In this document: positions 8,336 to 15,974 of the stretch, in pieces | Position numbering within the stretch: the stretch's first letter is position 1 | How the letters are laid out: each line of letters opens with the position of its first letter | Assembly: GCA_046597185.1 (NCBI GenBank) | Contig: JBKJLF010000186.1 | Span: forward strand, 1-31,671 | From: CAMBDR01 sp046597185 | Lineage (GTDB): Bacteria; Pseudomonadota; Gammaproteobacteria; Burkholderiales; Burkholderiaceae_D | Direction: 5' to 3' | DNA length: 31,671 bases | Notes under the pieces: model-generated | Seen by the model: the letters and a program-made list of their open reading frames with translations, nothing else | Told to the model about the DNA's origin: nothing | Databases searched by the model: none | Made by a program: the position numbers and the translations under genes

Positions 8336-9028
8336 ATGTTTTCCAATTTCGACTTCAACGTCATCCAGCGTTCATGGGTGTATTTGTTTCAAACCGGGAT
8401 GGTGTTTACCATCCAACTCACACTATTGGCCATGGTGGGCGGGATTTTCCTTGGCACGCTGTTGGCGATGATGCGGCTATCGAGTACCCGTTGGCTCTCG
8501 TTACCTGCCACCACGTATGTGAATTTAATCCGTTCAATGCCGCTGGTGTTGGTCATTTTCTGGTTTTATTTTTTGGTGCCGTATATCGGCGCATGGGTGA
8601 TTGGGGCCAAAGAACCGATCAAGGTCGGCGCTTTCGCCTCGTGCCTGATCACTTTCATCTTATTTGAAGCCGCCTATTACTGCGAAATCATGCGCGCCGG
8701 GATTCAATCGATACCGCGCGGCCAAGTCTGGGCTGGCCATGCGCTGGGCATGACTTACGGACAAACCATGTCCAAGATCATTTTGCCGCAGGCCTTTCGC
8801 AACATGCTGCCCGTGCTGATGACGCAAACCATTGTGCTGTTTCAAGACGTATCGCTGGTGTATGTGTTGTCGATTACCGATTTCGTTGGGGCCGCCTCAA
8901 AAGTGGCGCAGCGCGACGGGCGGCTGGTGGAAATGTATCTGTTTGTCGCAGTTGTCTATTTTGTGCTATGCCTTGGACTGTCTACCATCGTCAAGCGCCT
9001 GCAGCAAAAAATCGCCATCATTCGCTAA
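8336..9028 (+). CDS. gltK: Glutamate/aspartate ABC transporter permease, GltK-type
   Basis: The 230-residue second permease subunit has helices at about 20-45, 60-85, 90-115 and 195-218. It carries the NLIRSMPLVLVIFWFYF segment and its own EAA loop (IQSIPRGQVWAGHALGMTYG, then ILPQAFRNMLPVLMTQ). The gene starts one base after the gltJ stop, and its ribosome site GGGAGGA lies inside the end of gltJ, so translation is probably coupled. It pairs with GltJ and is energised by GltL. Confidence 0.92.
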   Translation: MFSNFDFNVIQRSWVYLFQTGMVFTIQLTLLAMVGGIFLGTLLAMMRLSSTRWLSLPATTYVNLIRSMPLVLVIFWFYFLVPYIGAWVIGAKEPIKVGAFASCLITFILFEAAYYCEIMRAGIQSIPRGQVWAGHALGMTYGQTMSKIILPQAFRNMLPVLMTQTIVLFQDVSLVYVLSITDFVGAASKVAQRDGRLVEMYLFVAVVYFVLCLGLSTIVKRLQQKIAIIR

Positions 9029-9079
9029 CAATCACGCTGGCAGCCACAAAAAAACCGCGCACACTATTTGGAGAATTTC

Positions 9080-9805
9080 ATGATTTCATTAAAAAACGTC
9101 AGCAAATGGTATGGTCAGTTTCAAGTGCTGACCGATTGCTCCACCGATGTCAAAAAAGGCGATGTCATGGTCATTTGCGGCCCGTCCGGCTCCGGCAAAT
9201 CGACCCTGATCAAAACCGTGAATGGTCTGGAGCCATTTCAAAAAGGCAACATTACCGTCGATGGCATTTCGGTGGGCGACCCCAAAACCAATCTGTCTGG
9301 CCTGCGCGCCAAAATTGGCATGGTGTTTCAAAACTTTGAATTATTTCCGCATTTATCGATTACCGAAAACCTGACCATCGGCCAGGTCATGGTCTTGAAG
9401 CGCAGCCAGGAAGAAGCGCGGGTACGCGGTTTAAAATATTTGGATCGGGTTGGCTTGATTGCGCAAAAAGATAAATTCCCCGGCCAACTCTCGGGTGGCC
9501 AGCAGCAGCGCGTGGCAATTGCGCGCGCGCTCTCGATGGACCCAATCGCCATGCTATTTGACGAACCCACTTCCGCGCTCGACCCGGAAATGATTAACGA
9601 AGTGCTGGACGTGATGGTCGGTCTGGCGCAAGAAGGCATGACCATGATGGTGGTGACCCACGAAATGGGTTTTGCCAAACGGGTGGCGAACCGGATTGTA
9701 TTTATGGATCAGGGCAAGGTGATTGAAGATTGCACCAAAGATGAGTTTTTCGGTGCCCCGCGCTCAGACCGGGCGCGCGACTTTTTAGCCAAGATCGTCC
9801 ATTAA
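9080..9805 (+). CDS. gltL: Glutamate/aspartate ABC transporter ATPase
   Basis: This is a 241-residue ABC ATPase of the polar amino acid family. It has Walker A GPSGSGKST (about 34-42), a Q-loop in GMVFQNFELFPH, the signature LSGGQQQRVAIARAL, Walker B MLFDEPTSALD, and the H-loop VVTHEMGF. I chose the ATG at 9080 rather than an in-frame TTG at 9068 because GGAG (9070-9073) is correctly spaced before 9080 and would be inside the coding region otherwise. It completes the gltIJKL operon, 51 bases after gltK. Confidence 0.93.
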   Translation: MISLKNVSKWYGQFQVLTDCSTDVKKGDVMVICGPSGSGKSTLIKTVNGLEPFQKGNITVDGISVGDPKTNLSGLRAKIGMVFQNFELFPHLSITENLTIGQVMVLKRSQEEARVRGLKYLDRVGLIAQKDKFPGQLSGGQQQRVAIARALSMDPIAMLFDEPTSALDPEMINEVLDVMVGLAQEGMTMMVVTHEMGFAKRVANRIVFMDQGKVIEDCTKDEFFGAPRSDRARDFLAKIVH

Positions 9806-9830
9806 GCCGCCATTAAGCCGCCATTAAGCA
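9803..9830 (+). repeat. 11-bp tandem duplication starting at the gltL stop codon
   Basis: TAAGCCGCCAT occurs twice in direct tandem (9803-9813, 9814-9824), then a partial copy TAAGCA. The first unit begins with the gltL TAA itself, so the stop codon sequence has been repeated downstream. It belongs to the set of short tandem duplications seen at several gene ends in this window. Confidence 0.88.
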
Positions 9831-9884
9831 GCGCACGGTAACCATATTACATAGCCACGAACCATCATTAAAAGGTCCCAGAAA

Positions 9885-10304
9885 ATGACACGCTTACTCA
9901 TAAAAACATGCTTATTGCTGGCCTTGGCTTGCCCGTTTGGTTCGGTACACGCGCTGGAAAAAGTACTCACCTTTGCCAAGCCTGGCAATAACACCACCGT
10001 ACAAGGCACTGTTGTGGATGGCTATATTCATAGCTATGTGTTCAATGCGACGGCCGGGCAAGGCTTGTCGGTGGCGGTAACGTCCAACGACAAAAATGCA
10101 GTATTTCAAATCTATTTACCGGGCTACACGTCAAAGCGTATGGCAGGTTCGGAAGAGATCAAAGGTAAAAGCTTGCCTCAGGCGGGCCCAGGTGACGACG
10201 CCACCAATTGGGTCGGTGCGCTGCCAATGCCCGGAAAATATCTGATTGTCATCGGCAGCAGCCACGGCAACGCCAGCTACAAAATGGTGGTGGCGCTCAA
10301 ATAA
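9885..10304 (+). CDS. Small secreted beta-rich protein, possible g-type lysozyme inhibitor-like
   Basis: This 139-residue protein has a clear signal peptide (about 1-24, TCLLLALACPFGSVHA). The mature part is beta-rich: TVQGTVVDGYIHSYVFNATA, AGQGLSVAVTSNDKNAVF and GKYLIVIGSSHGNASYKMVV. This pattern (a Y-x-F strand, AGQ-x-L-x-V, then a short domain closed by a Y-x-M-x-V strand) is shared by the periplasmic lysozyme inhibitor PliG and by pre-peptidase C-terminal (PPC) domains; I cannot decide between them by eye. An AAAGG ribosome site precedes the ATG. It sits alone between the glt operon and a convergent binding-protein gene, so context gives no function. Confidence 0.6.
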   Translation: MTRLLIKTCLLLALACPFGSVHALEKVLTFAKPGNNTTVQGTVVDGYIHSYVFNATAGQGLSVAVTSNDKNAVFQIYLPGYTSKRMAGSEEIKGKSLPQAGPGDDATNWVGALPMPGKYLIVIGSSHGNASYKMVVALK

Positions 10305-10316
10305 GCGCTCAAATAA
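10293..10316 (+). repeat. 12-bp tandem duplication spanning the stop codon
   Basis: GCGCTCAAATAA is present twice in perfect tandem. The first copy ends with the stop codon of the secreted-protein gene, so a second in-line TAA follows 12 bases later. It resembles the duplication at the end of gltL. Confidence 0.9.
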
Positions 10317-10337
10317 CAGGCACAATTTAATCCCCGA

Positions 10338-11225
10338 CTAATCCCCAACTTTATCGGTTGGGAAAAGCAAGGTATCCCGCAATAAATGGCCCATTGGCAT
10401 ATTCATGTTGATGCCATTCGGTGGAATCGGTTTCCTAAACCACTTGTCATAAATTTTACTCAACTCCCCGTCATTAATCAAGCGCGCCATTTCGCGATCC
10501 ACCAGCGCCTTGAAGGCGGGGTCATCTTTGGACATCATAATCGCATACGGCTCGGTTGAGATCGGCGAACCCACCACCTCAAAATTGGCGGGCGTTTTGG
10601 ACTTGGCGCGCAAGCCATACAGCAACACATCGTCCATTGGAAAGGCATCGGCTTCGTTTTTTTCGACTTTGGCAAATGATTCGGCGTGGTCATTGGCCTC
10701 AACCAGTGAAATGGCCAGCGCCAGACCTTTATTGTGATCACTGATCAATTTGACGGTGGTAGTGCCCTTGGTGGTCACCACCCGCTTGCCGCGCAAATCG
10801 CTCCAGTTTTTGATGTTGGAGTCAGTCCGCACCACCATGCGCGAGGCGGCCATAAAGTGCGGAATGGTGAACGCCACTTGCTTGCGCCGTTCCGCATTAT
10901 TGGTAGTGGAACCGCATTCCAGATCGGCTTTGCCCTGCATGATGGTGGCAATGCGAGTCGAGGGTGAAACCGGCACATACTCAATCGCCAACTTGGGTAA
11001 TTTCAATTCATGCTTGATGGCTTCGGCAATTTTCAGGCATAAATCGATTGAATAGCCGATTGGTTTTTTATTTTCATCAAAATAAGAAAAGGGTAGCGAC
11101 GCTTCACGATGGGCAATGGTGATGGTTTTACTGTCGCGGATTTTACTCAGGGTATCCGCACAGACGGGTGCGCACAGGGTACCGAGGCTCAATGCAAAAA
11201 ATAGTTGTTCCACCACTGTTTTCAT
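10338..11225 (-). CDS. Orphan amino acid ABC substrate-binding protein (GltI paralogue)
   Basis: This is a family-3 periplasmic binding protein of 295 residues from the start I prefer (MKTVVEQLFFALSLGTLCAP). That ATG at 11225 opens a good signal peptide and has GGGGG just upstream; an ATG at 11258 would add 11 residues before the signal. It shares many blocks with GltI: TLSKIRDSKTITIAHRE, PFSYFDENKK, YSIDLCLK, DLECGSTTNN, KQVAF and KPIPPNGINM. It has no permease or ATPase beside it and converges on the secreted-protein gene. I infer that it feeds GltJKL with a related ligand or acts as a sensor-type binding protein. Confidence 0.85.
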   Translation of the reverse strand: MKTVVEQLFFALSLGTLCAPVCADTLSKIRDSKTITIAHREASLPFSYFDENKKPIGYSIDLCLKIAEAIKHELKLPKLAIEYVPVSPSTRIATIMQGKADLECGSTTNNAERRKQVAFTIPHFMAASRMVVRTDSNIKNWSDLRGKRVVTTKGTTTVKLISDHNKGLALAISLVEANDHAESFAKVEKNEADAFPMDDVLLYGLRAKSKTPANFEVVGSPISTEPYAIMMSKDDPAFKALVDREMARLINDGELSKIYDKWFRKPIPPNGINMNMPMGHLLRDTLLFPTDKVGD

Positions 11226-11381
11226 AACTACCCCCATCCTGTACGTTTGATTGATCACATCCTACCCCATTTTTGCGGCTCGCCCCTGTTTCGCGCCACG
11301 TTTCCCTTACAAAATCCACCTTTCGGCCAGGTATCGTGCGACTTTTCCAGAACAAAAATGCTGGCCAGATTTGTTTTCTTC

Positions 11382-11390
11382 TGTTACACT
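11382..11390 (+). promoter_or_regulatory. Possible extended -10 promoter element for kptA
   Basis: TGTTACACT matches an extended -10 (TGn plus TACACT) about 98 bases upstream of kptA, without a convincing -35. Between it and the gene is an A/C-rich stretch with AAC and AAT triplets (about 11435-11460). Confidence 0.3.
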
Positions 11391-11487
11391 GCGTGCTGCA
11401 ATGCAACCAAGCCTTGCAGCGCGCCACAGAGCGCAACAATAATAACAACAATAACCTTGCCCACTTTGGGCTAACAAAAATAAAATA

Positions 11488-12030
11488 ATGAACGATCAAA
11501 TAATTAAAACCAGTAAATTTCTCAGTCTTATCCTGCGTCACAGTCCCGAAACCATAGGCATCACCCTCGACCCACAAGGCTGGGCCGATATTGACACCTT
11601 GATCCTGCTTGCCAATAAAAAAGGCAAGCGCCTCAATCGCGAACTGTTGCAAACCGTGGTTGATACCAACGACAAAAAGCGTTTCACCATTTCTGAAGAT
11701 GACTTGCGCATCCGCGCCGCGCAAGGGCATTCGCTCAAGACAGTGGATATTGGCTACCAGGCCATCACCCCGCCGGATGTGCTGTACCACGGCACGGCGA
11801 CGCGGTTTTTGCAGTCGATCAAGCAGCAGGGCTTAATTCCTGGCTCGCGCCAGTTTGTCCACCTGTCGCACGAACAAGCCACGGCCACCAAAGTGGGCCA
11901 ACGCCATGGTTTGCCCGTGGTGTTGCGGGTGGATGCGGCGCAAATGCAGCAACAAGGGTATGCGTTTTATCAGGCTGAAAACGGGGTGTGGTTGACCGGT
12001 AAGGTGCCGGTCAAGTTTATTCAGTTTTAA
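11488..12030 (+). CDS. kptA: RNA 2'-phosphotransferase KptA/Tpt1
   Basis: KptA/Tpt1 removes an internal RNA 2'-phosphate by transferring it to NAD+, giving ADP-ribose 1'',2''-cyclic phosphate. The 180-residue protein has the usual two-lobe length. The family's catalytic Arg-His-Arg-Arg set is visible: R17 and H18 in FLSLILRHSPE, R65 in KKRFTIS, and R121 in GSRQFVHLS, plus the NAD-binding YHGT (100-103). No strong ribosome site precedes the ATG. It lies 154 bases upstream of the PtuA-type gene on the same strand. Bacterial KptA has no settled native substrate, as bacteria lack the eukaryotic splicing pathway; RNA repair or a defence link are possibilities only. Confidence 0.93.
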   Translation: MNDQIIKTSKFLSLILRHSPETIGITLDPQGWADIDTLILLANKKGKRLNRELLQTVVDTNDKKRFTISEDDLRIRAAQGHSLKTVDIGYQAITPPDVLYHGTATRFLQSIKQQGLIPGSRQFVHLSHEQATATKVGQRHGLPVVLRVDAAQMQQQGYAFYQAENGVWLTGKVPVKFIQF

Positions 12031-12147
12031 GTTGGGGATGAGGCAGGCTTCCATGAGCCCCTCCTATTCCACATTACTTTTTAGCACGGGCAACCATTTT
12101 GATGCCCGAATCGCTCAGGTTCGCGACTATCCACCCCCAAAGTGAGG

Positions 12148-12153
12148 CATAAT
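12148..12153 (+). promoter_or_regulatory. Possible -10 of the ptuAB operon
   Basis: CATAAT lies 31 bases before the ptuA ATG. The implied leader is very short and contains no purine-rich ribosome site before the start (CACTCCCACTCTCC precedes the ATG). There is no good -35, so confidence is low. Confidence 0.3.
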
Positions 12154-12184
12154 TGCCGGATCATCACTATCACTCCCACTCTCC

Positions 12185-15100
12185 ATGACCCGCACTGACG
12201 AAACCTGGTATCGCTTACTGAATTGGACCTACGGCTTGGCTGCCGCCAAGCAGCTTGCGGCACAAGTGTTGCTTGACCAAGGGTTCACCCTTCTCGCCCC
12301 CGGTCACCCGGTCGCCGGGCCAGATATTGAAACCGATATGCTGTATGTCAAGGATGGGCAACGCTGGCTGATGATGACTTATTTTCAGCAAGAACAACAA
12401 TCCTTTGAACAAATCAAAGCGCAGTTTATCAATGAATTGGCCAGCGTCGCAAACATTCCGGCCAATGGCATTGTGTTTATGACCAATCAGGAACTGAGCC
12501 GCATAGAGCGCGGCGAATTGAAGCAGGCATGTGATTTTTCCTTACTCGATGTATTTGATCTGGATCGCATTGCCACCATTCTGGATTCGCCACGCATGGC
12601 GCAGGTGCGCCAGCAAACGCTGTACCTTGAAACCATTCCCGCGCATCAAGCCAGCGTTGCAAATGAAAACACCGATACCTTGGCGAAAATTCAGCAGGAT
12701 GTGATCAAGTTTGAAAGTTTGGCGCAGCAAGATTTTGCCGCGTACGGGGCCGATTTGGCAAACAACTTAAATAACTTGGCTGTCAGATTACACCAGCAGG
12801 GCGAGCGGGTTACAGCACTCGCAACAGGCCAGCGCGCGGTGGCAATTTTTGAAAAATTAGTTACCAATGATGGCAACACATACCAATCAGCGCTATCGGA
12901 AAGCTTAATAAACCTGTCGATTTATCTGGAAAATACCGGTCAACATGGTGCCGCACTCGTTGCCAGTCAACGCGCGTTAGCCATTGTTGAGCATTTGGCG
13001 CACCAAGATTATGCCTTGCACCGCGCAGCTTTAGCCAGCAACCTGGAAAATTTTGCGAATCACCTGACAAATCAAGGCGAAAAAGATCAAGCGCTGGTTG
13101 CGACCCAGCGTGCAATAACAATTCGTGAAGACTTGGCACAACAAGACTTTACACGGTATGGGCCGGATTTGGCAGAAAGCCTTGCCAACTTATCATCACG
13201 ACTAGGGGTGATGCAAGATATTATTTGTGCCCAAGCGGCGAGCCAAAGAGCCATCGCAATCTATGAAGATTTGGCGCAGCAAAATTTTGCAGCCTATGGT
13301 AGCGGACTGGCGACCAGTTTAAATAATCTGGCAATCAGTTTTCAAAACCAAAACAATTATGCCACTGCCGTGGCGCTTGGAAAACGGGCATTAGCCATTT
13401 ACGAAAGCTTGGCACAGCAGGATTTTGCAGCTTATGCGCCCCAATTATCGCGAGCCTTGTCCAATTTGGCATTATCGCTTGCACAGCAAGGCGATAAACA
13501 ATTGGCACTGGCAACATTGCAACGCACCATCGGGATTCGTGAAGCATTGGCCCGACAATTTCCAGCCCGGTATGAAGCCGACCTCGCCATCAGTCTGTCC
13601 TTTCTCAGCGAATTGACGAATGGCCCCGGTGCCGCCCCCCACCTGGCGCGTGCTATCACCCTGATTGAACCTTATGCAAAACCCGGCACCCAATACGCAA
13701 CAGTCTATAAGAGAATGCCGTCATATTGGCGTAGCCGCATCCAAGGCAATACCAACCTGATTCGACTAAACAGGGTCAGGTTAGAAAATTATCGCGGCTT
13801 CAAGCAAATTGAAATTGACTTTGAACCCGACATCACCGTGCTGGTTTCCAACAACGGCCAAGGAAAAACTACCATACTCAACGCTTGCCGCATCGCCATG
13901 TGGACTTATTTAAGCGGGTTTGATTTGGCGCACACCGAAAACGATGCACAATTGACGGTCCATGTTGACGATATTCATTTCCATAAAATGTCCACCGGCG
14001 ATTGGGCCCATCAGGTTCCTGCCACAATTGAAGTCAGTGGCAACTATGGTGAATATGCCGACGTGGCCTGGGCGCAGTCACTCGACAGCACCGCCCCCGG
14101 CAGTCAAAGCAGAGATAATGACGGCGCAAGCGCACTCAAAGCGTGGACCAAACTATTGCAAAGCCAGGTCCGCGATCCGCAACTGCCACCTCTCGATCTG
14201 CCCGTCTTTGCTTATTACGATACCGATCGTTCATGGTCGCAACAGCGCGCCCATATCAACCTCGACCCTGCCAAGCATGCCGATACGGGCAGCGATTTTT
14301 ACGTCCGTACTTTTGCCTACCGCGATTGTCTCAAGTCTGCGCCCTCTTACAATACCTTTGAAGAATGGTTTGAAGCGATTTTTATAAGCCATCGGGAAAC
14401 ACAAATCACCAATAGGGAAGCAGGTTTGACCGAGGATGCGCCATCCATCTGGCAGGACGCGATCAAAGTGGTGCAACAGGCGATAGACAGCTTGCTGAAA
14501 AAACATACTGGCTGGCATAGTCTGGAATATAGCGTCTCGCACGAAAAATCACTGATTTTACGCAATGATCAGTTGCTTACATTAAAAGTATCCCAATTGA
14601 GCGATGGCATTCGCAATATTCTGGGCATGATCGGCGATTTGGCGTTTCGCTGCATCAAAATCAATCCGCATCTGGGTAGCCGCGCCGCACTGGACGCGCA
14701 CGGCGTGGTGCTGATTGATGAAATCGACATGCACTTGCACCCCGGTTGGCAGCAGCATGTGGTAAGTCAATTGTGCGAAGCCTTTCCCAATATTCAATTC
14801 ATCGTCACCACCCATAGCCAGCAAGTGTTAAGCAGCGTTTTTGCGCGCAGTATTCGCCAATTACCGCAGCAAGATAAGATGGATGCTGATCATTTTGCAA
14901 TTGAGCCAGTTCAGTTTGAAACCCGGGGTGTTGCCAGTTCGGAGATATTGGCACGCATCATGAACATTGATGAAATACCAGATGTACCGGAATCGAGAGA
15001 ACTGAGTCAATACCGCGCACTGATTCAACAAAATTTGCACGAGAGCACGGCAGGCAAGATTCTGGCAGAAAAATTAACCCGGCACTTTGGTGAACGCCAC

Positions 15101-15211
15101 CCGGAAATGCTGGAGTGTGCCCGCTTGATCAAGCTCGAAGGTGTGAAGCGCAAAGTTGAAGCAGCCCGCGCCGAAAAGGCTGCGCAGGCAGCAGGAGTGG
15201 GCAATGCGTAA
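12185..15211 (+). CDS. ptuA: PtuA-type AAA/ABC ATPase fused to restriction-endonuclease-like and TPR domains
   Basis: The 1008-residue protein has three parts. Residues 1-150 resemble a degenerate Mrr-like restriction fold as found at the N-terminus of other multidomain defence proteins: GPDIETD (45-51), GIVFMTNQELS (95-105), FDLDRIATILDSPR. The usual (E/Q)xK is not seen after the Asp, so cleavage is doubtful. Residues 178-499 are seven TPR-like units of exactly 46 residues (LAQQDFAAY...RALAIYE). Residues 525-1008 are an OLD/RecF-like ABC ATPase: LENYRGF, Walker A SNNGQGKT (555-562), signature LSDG (805-808), Walker B VVLIDE (841-846), H877. This last part alone is the size of a classical PtuA. 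The partner PtuB overlaps its end by 8 bases. I infer an anti-phage complex in which the TPRs sense or scaffold, the ATPase gates, and PtuB cleaves nucleic acid. No ribosome site precedes the ATG. Confidence 0.85.
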   Translation: MTRTDETWYRLLNWTYGLAAAKQLAAQVLLDQGFTLLAPGHPVAGPDIETDMLYVKDGQRWLMMTYFQQEQQSFEQIKAQFINELASVANIPANGIVFMTNQELSRIERGELKQACDFSLLDVFDLDRIATILDSPRMAQVRQQTLYLETIPAHQASVANENTDTLAKIQQDVIKFESLAQQDFAAYGADLANNLNNLAVRLHQQGERVTALATGQRAVAIFEKLVTNDGNTYQSALSESLINLSIYLENTGQHGAALVASQRALAIVEHLAHQDYALHRAALASNLENFANHLTNQGEKDQALVATQRAITIREDLAQQDFTRYGPDLAESLANLSSRLGVMQDIICAQAASQRAIAIYEDLAQQNFAAYGSGLATSLNNLAISFQNQNNYATAVALGKRALAIYESLAQQDFAAYAPQLSRALSNLALSLAQQGDKQLALATLQRTIGIREALARQFPARYEADLAISLSFLSELTNGPGAAPHLARAITLIEPYAKPGTQYATVYKRMPSYWRSRIQGNTNLIRLNRVRLENYRGFKQIEIDFEPDITVLVSNNGQGKTTILNACRIAMWTYLSGFDLAHTENDAQLTVHVDDIHFHKMSTGDWAHQVPATIEVSGNYGEYADVAWAQSLDSTAPGSQSRDNDGASALKAWTKLLQSQVRDPQLPPLDLPVFAYYDTDRSWSQQRAHINLDPAKHADTGSDFYVRTFAYRDCLKSAPSYNTFEEWFEAIFISHRETQITNREAGLTEDAPSIWQDAIKVVQQAIDSLLKKHTGWHSLEYSVSHEKSLILRNDQLLTLKVSQLSDGIRNILGMIGDLAFRCIKINPHLGSRAALDAHGVVLIDEIDMHLHPGWQQHVVSQLCEAFPNIQFIVTTHSQQVLSSVFARSIRQLPQQDKMDADHFAIEPVQFETRGVASSEILARIMNIDEIPDVPESRELSQYRALIQQNLHESTAGKILAEKLTRHFGERHPEMLECARLIKLEGVKRKVEAARAEKAAQAAGVGNA
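12716..13681 (+). repeat. Seven-unit 138-bp coding repeat (TPR array of ptuA)
   Basis: Seven units begin at residues 178, 224, 270, 316, 362, 408 and 454, a constant 46-residue (138-base) step with no insertion or deletion between units. The best kept part is LAQQ(D/N)F followed by an A-x-Y turn, then N-L-A and Q-R-A-x-A-I. Units 4, 5 and 6 are most alike, and the last is the most diverged. A 46-residue period is longer than the 34 of a canonical TPR and a little longer than kinesin light-chain-like repeats (about 42). Confidence 0.9.
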
Positions 15212-15863
15212 GCTAAACCGTGGAACCAATGCACCTACCTGCCTTGGCCTATACCATTGTGACCACCATCCATGGAGGCCAAGCGACGCAGAGAAAGATG
15301 AAATCTGGCAAGCGTTAAACGCCATGCAAAATCACCGCTGCGCCTATTGCGAAGCGGATATCAGCACTTTAAAATCCCGCCACATCGAACATTTCGCAAG
15401 CCGCACCCTGCACAGAGACCGCACATATCTGTGGGAAAACTTGTTTGGCAGTTGCGTGCGCAAGGAATCGTGCGGCACTTACAAAGACGACAAGGACACC
15501 GCCCCTTATGATTGGGCGCAATTGATCAAACCCGACCTTGACGATCCAGACGACTATCTTGTTTTTGTGGCGACTGGCGAAATAGTCCCGCGCCACGATT
15601 TAAATGACGCCGACTTGCACCGCGCCAAAGAAACATTACGCGTATTTAATCTGGATGCAGAAGTGGGGCCACTGCGGCAATTACGCAAAGCTGAAATTCG
15701 CAAACAACTGGACTCCTACGAAACAACTTTCGAGCTATGGTCGGCCGACCCCAATCTACTGGATCTTGATGCAGAATTACAAACACTACTCGATGATGCG
15801 AAAACGATGCACCCGTTTTTTACTGCCATCAGACATGCGCTGACTGCGCGCCACCAGAGTTAG
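15204..15863 (+). CDS. ptuB: PtuB-type HNH endonuclease, effector of the PtuAB defence pair
   Basis: This 219-residue protein carries the zinc-finger HNH layout of PtuB (the nuclease of Septu and of retron Ec78): CAYC (46-49), the catalytic HIEH (60-63), WENLFGSC with the conserved Asn (N79) and Cys (C84), then C90-G and KD. The C-terminal half is helical and charged. I chose the ATG at 15204, which has GGAG at 15193-15196; an in-frame ATG at 15156 would overlap ptuA by 56 bases without such a site. The 8-base overlap with ptuA indicates translational coupling and fixed stoichiometry. PtuB proteins degrade DNA when released or activated by PtuA; that the same holds here is inferred. Confidence 0.92.
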   Translation: MRKLNRGTNAPTCLGLYHCDHHPWRPSDAEKDEIWQALNAMQNHRCAYCEADISTLKSRHIEHFASRTLHRDRTYLWENLFGSCVRKESCGTYKDDKDTAPYDWAQLIKPDLDDPDDYLVFVATGEIVPRHDLNDADLHRAKETLRVFNLDAEVGPLRQLRKAEIRKQLDSYETTFELWSADPNLLDLDAELQTLLDDAKTMHPFFTAIRHALTARHQS

Positions 15864-15892
15864 TCATGACGGAAATTTGATATTTATCCGCT

Positions 15893-15922
15893 ACATCACG
15901 CCACATCACGCCAGATCACGTA
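15893..15922 (+). repeat. 10-bp tandem repeat upstream of the cytochrome b gene
   Basis: ACATCACGCC occurs twice in tandem (15893-15902, 15903-15912) and then as AGATCACGTA. The last copy runs into TACAAT (15921-15926), a possible -10 for the cytochrome b gene. Confidence 0.85.
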
Positions 15923-15935
15923 CAATCAAACCTGT

Positions 15936-15958
15936 CGCCACATCATCGTGGCGTTTTT
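15936..15958 (+). terminator. Intrinsic terminator after ptuB, or attenuator before the cytochrome b gene
   Basis: CGCCAC and GTGGCG form a perfect six-pair stem around a six-base loop (ATCATC), followed directly by TTTTT. It lies 72 bases after the ptuB stop and 16 bases before the GTG of the next gene, downstream of the possible -10 at 15921. It may end ptuAB transcripts, but its position in the leader of the next gene also allows attenuation. Confidence 0.6.
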
Positions 15959-15974
15959 CATCGAAAGGCTTATT

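Noticed and set aside
12087..12108. CGGGCA / TGCCCG stem after kptA as a terminator
   Set aside because: The stem is six pairs with a ten-base loop and no T-run follows on either strand.
12716..13681. Regular 138-base periodicity suggestive of a CRISPR-like or satellite array
   Set aside because: The period is coding, in frame throughout, and the translated units are TPR helices; there are no identical short repeats with unique spacers.
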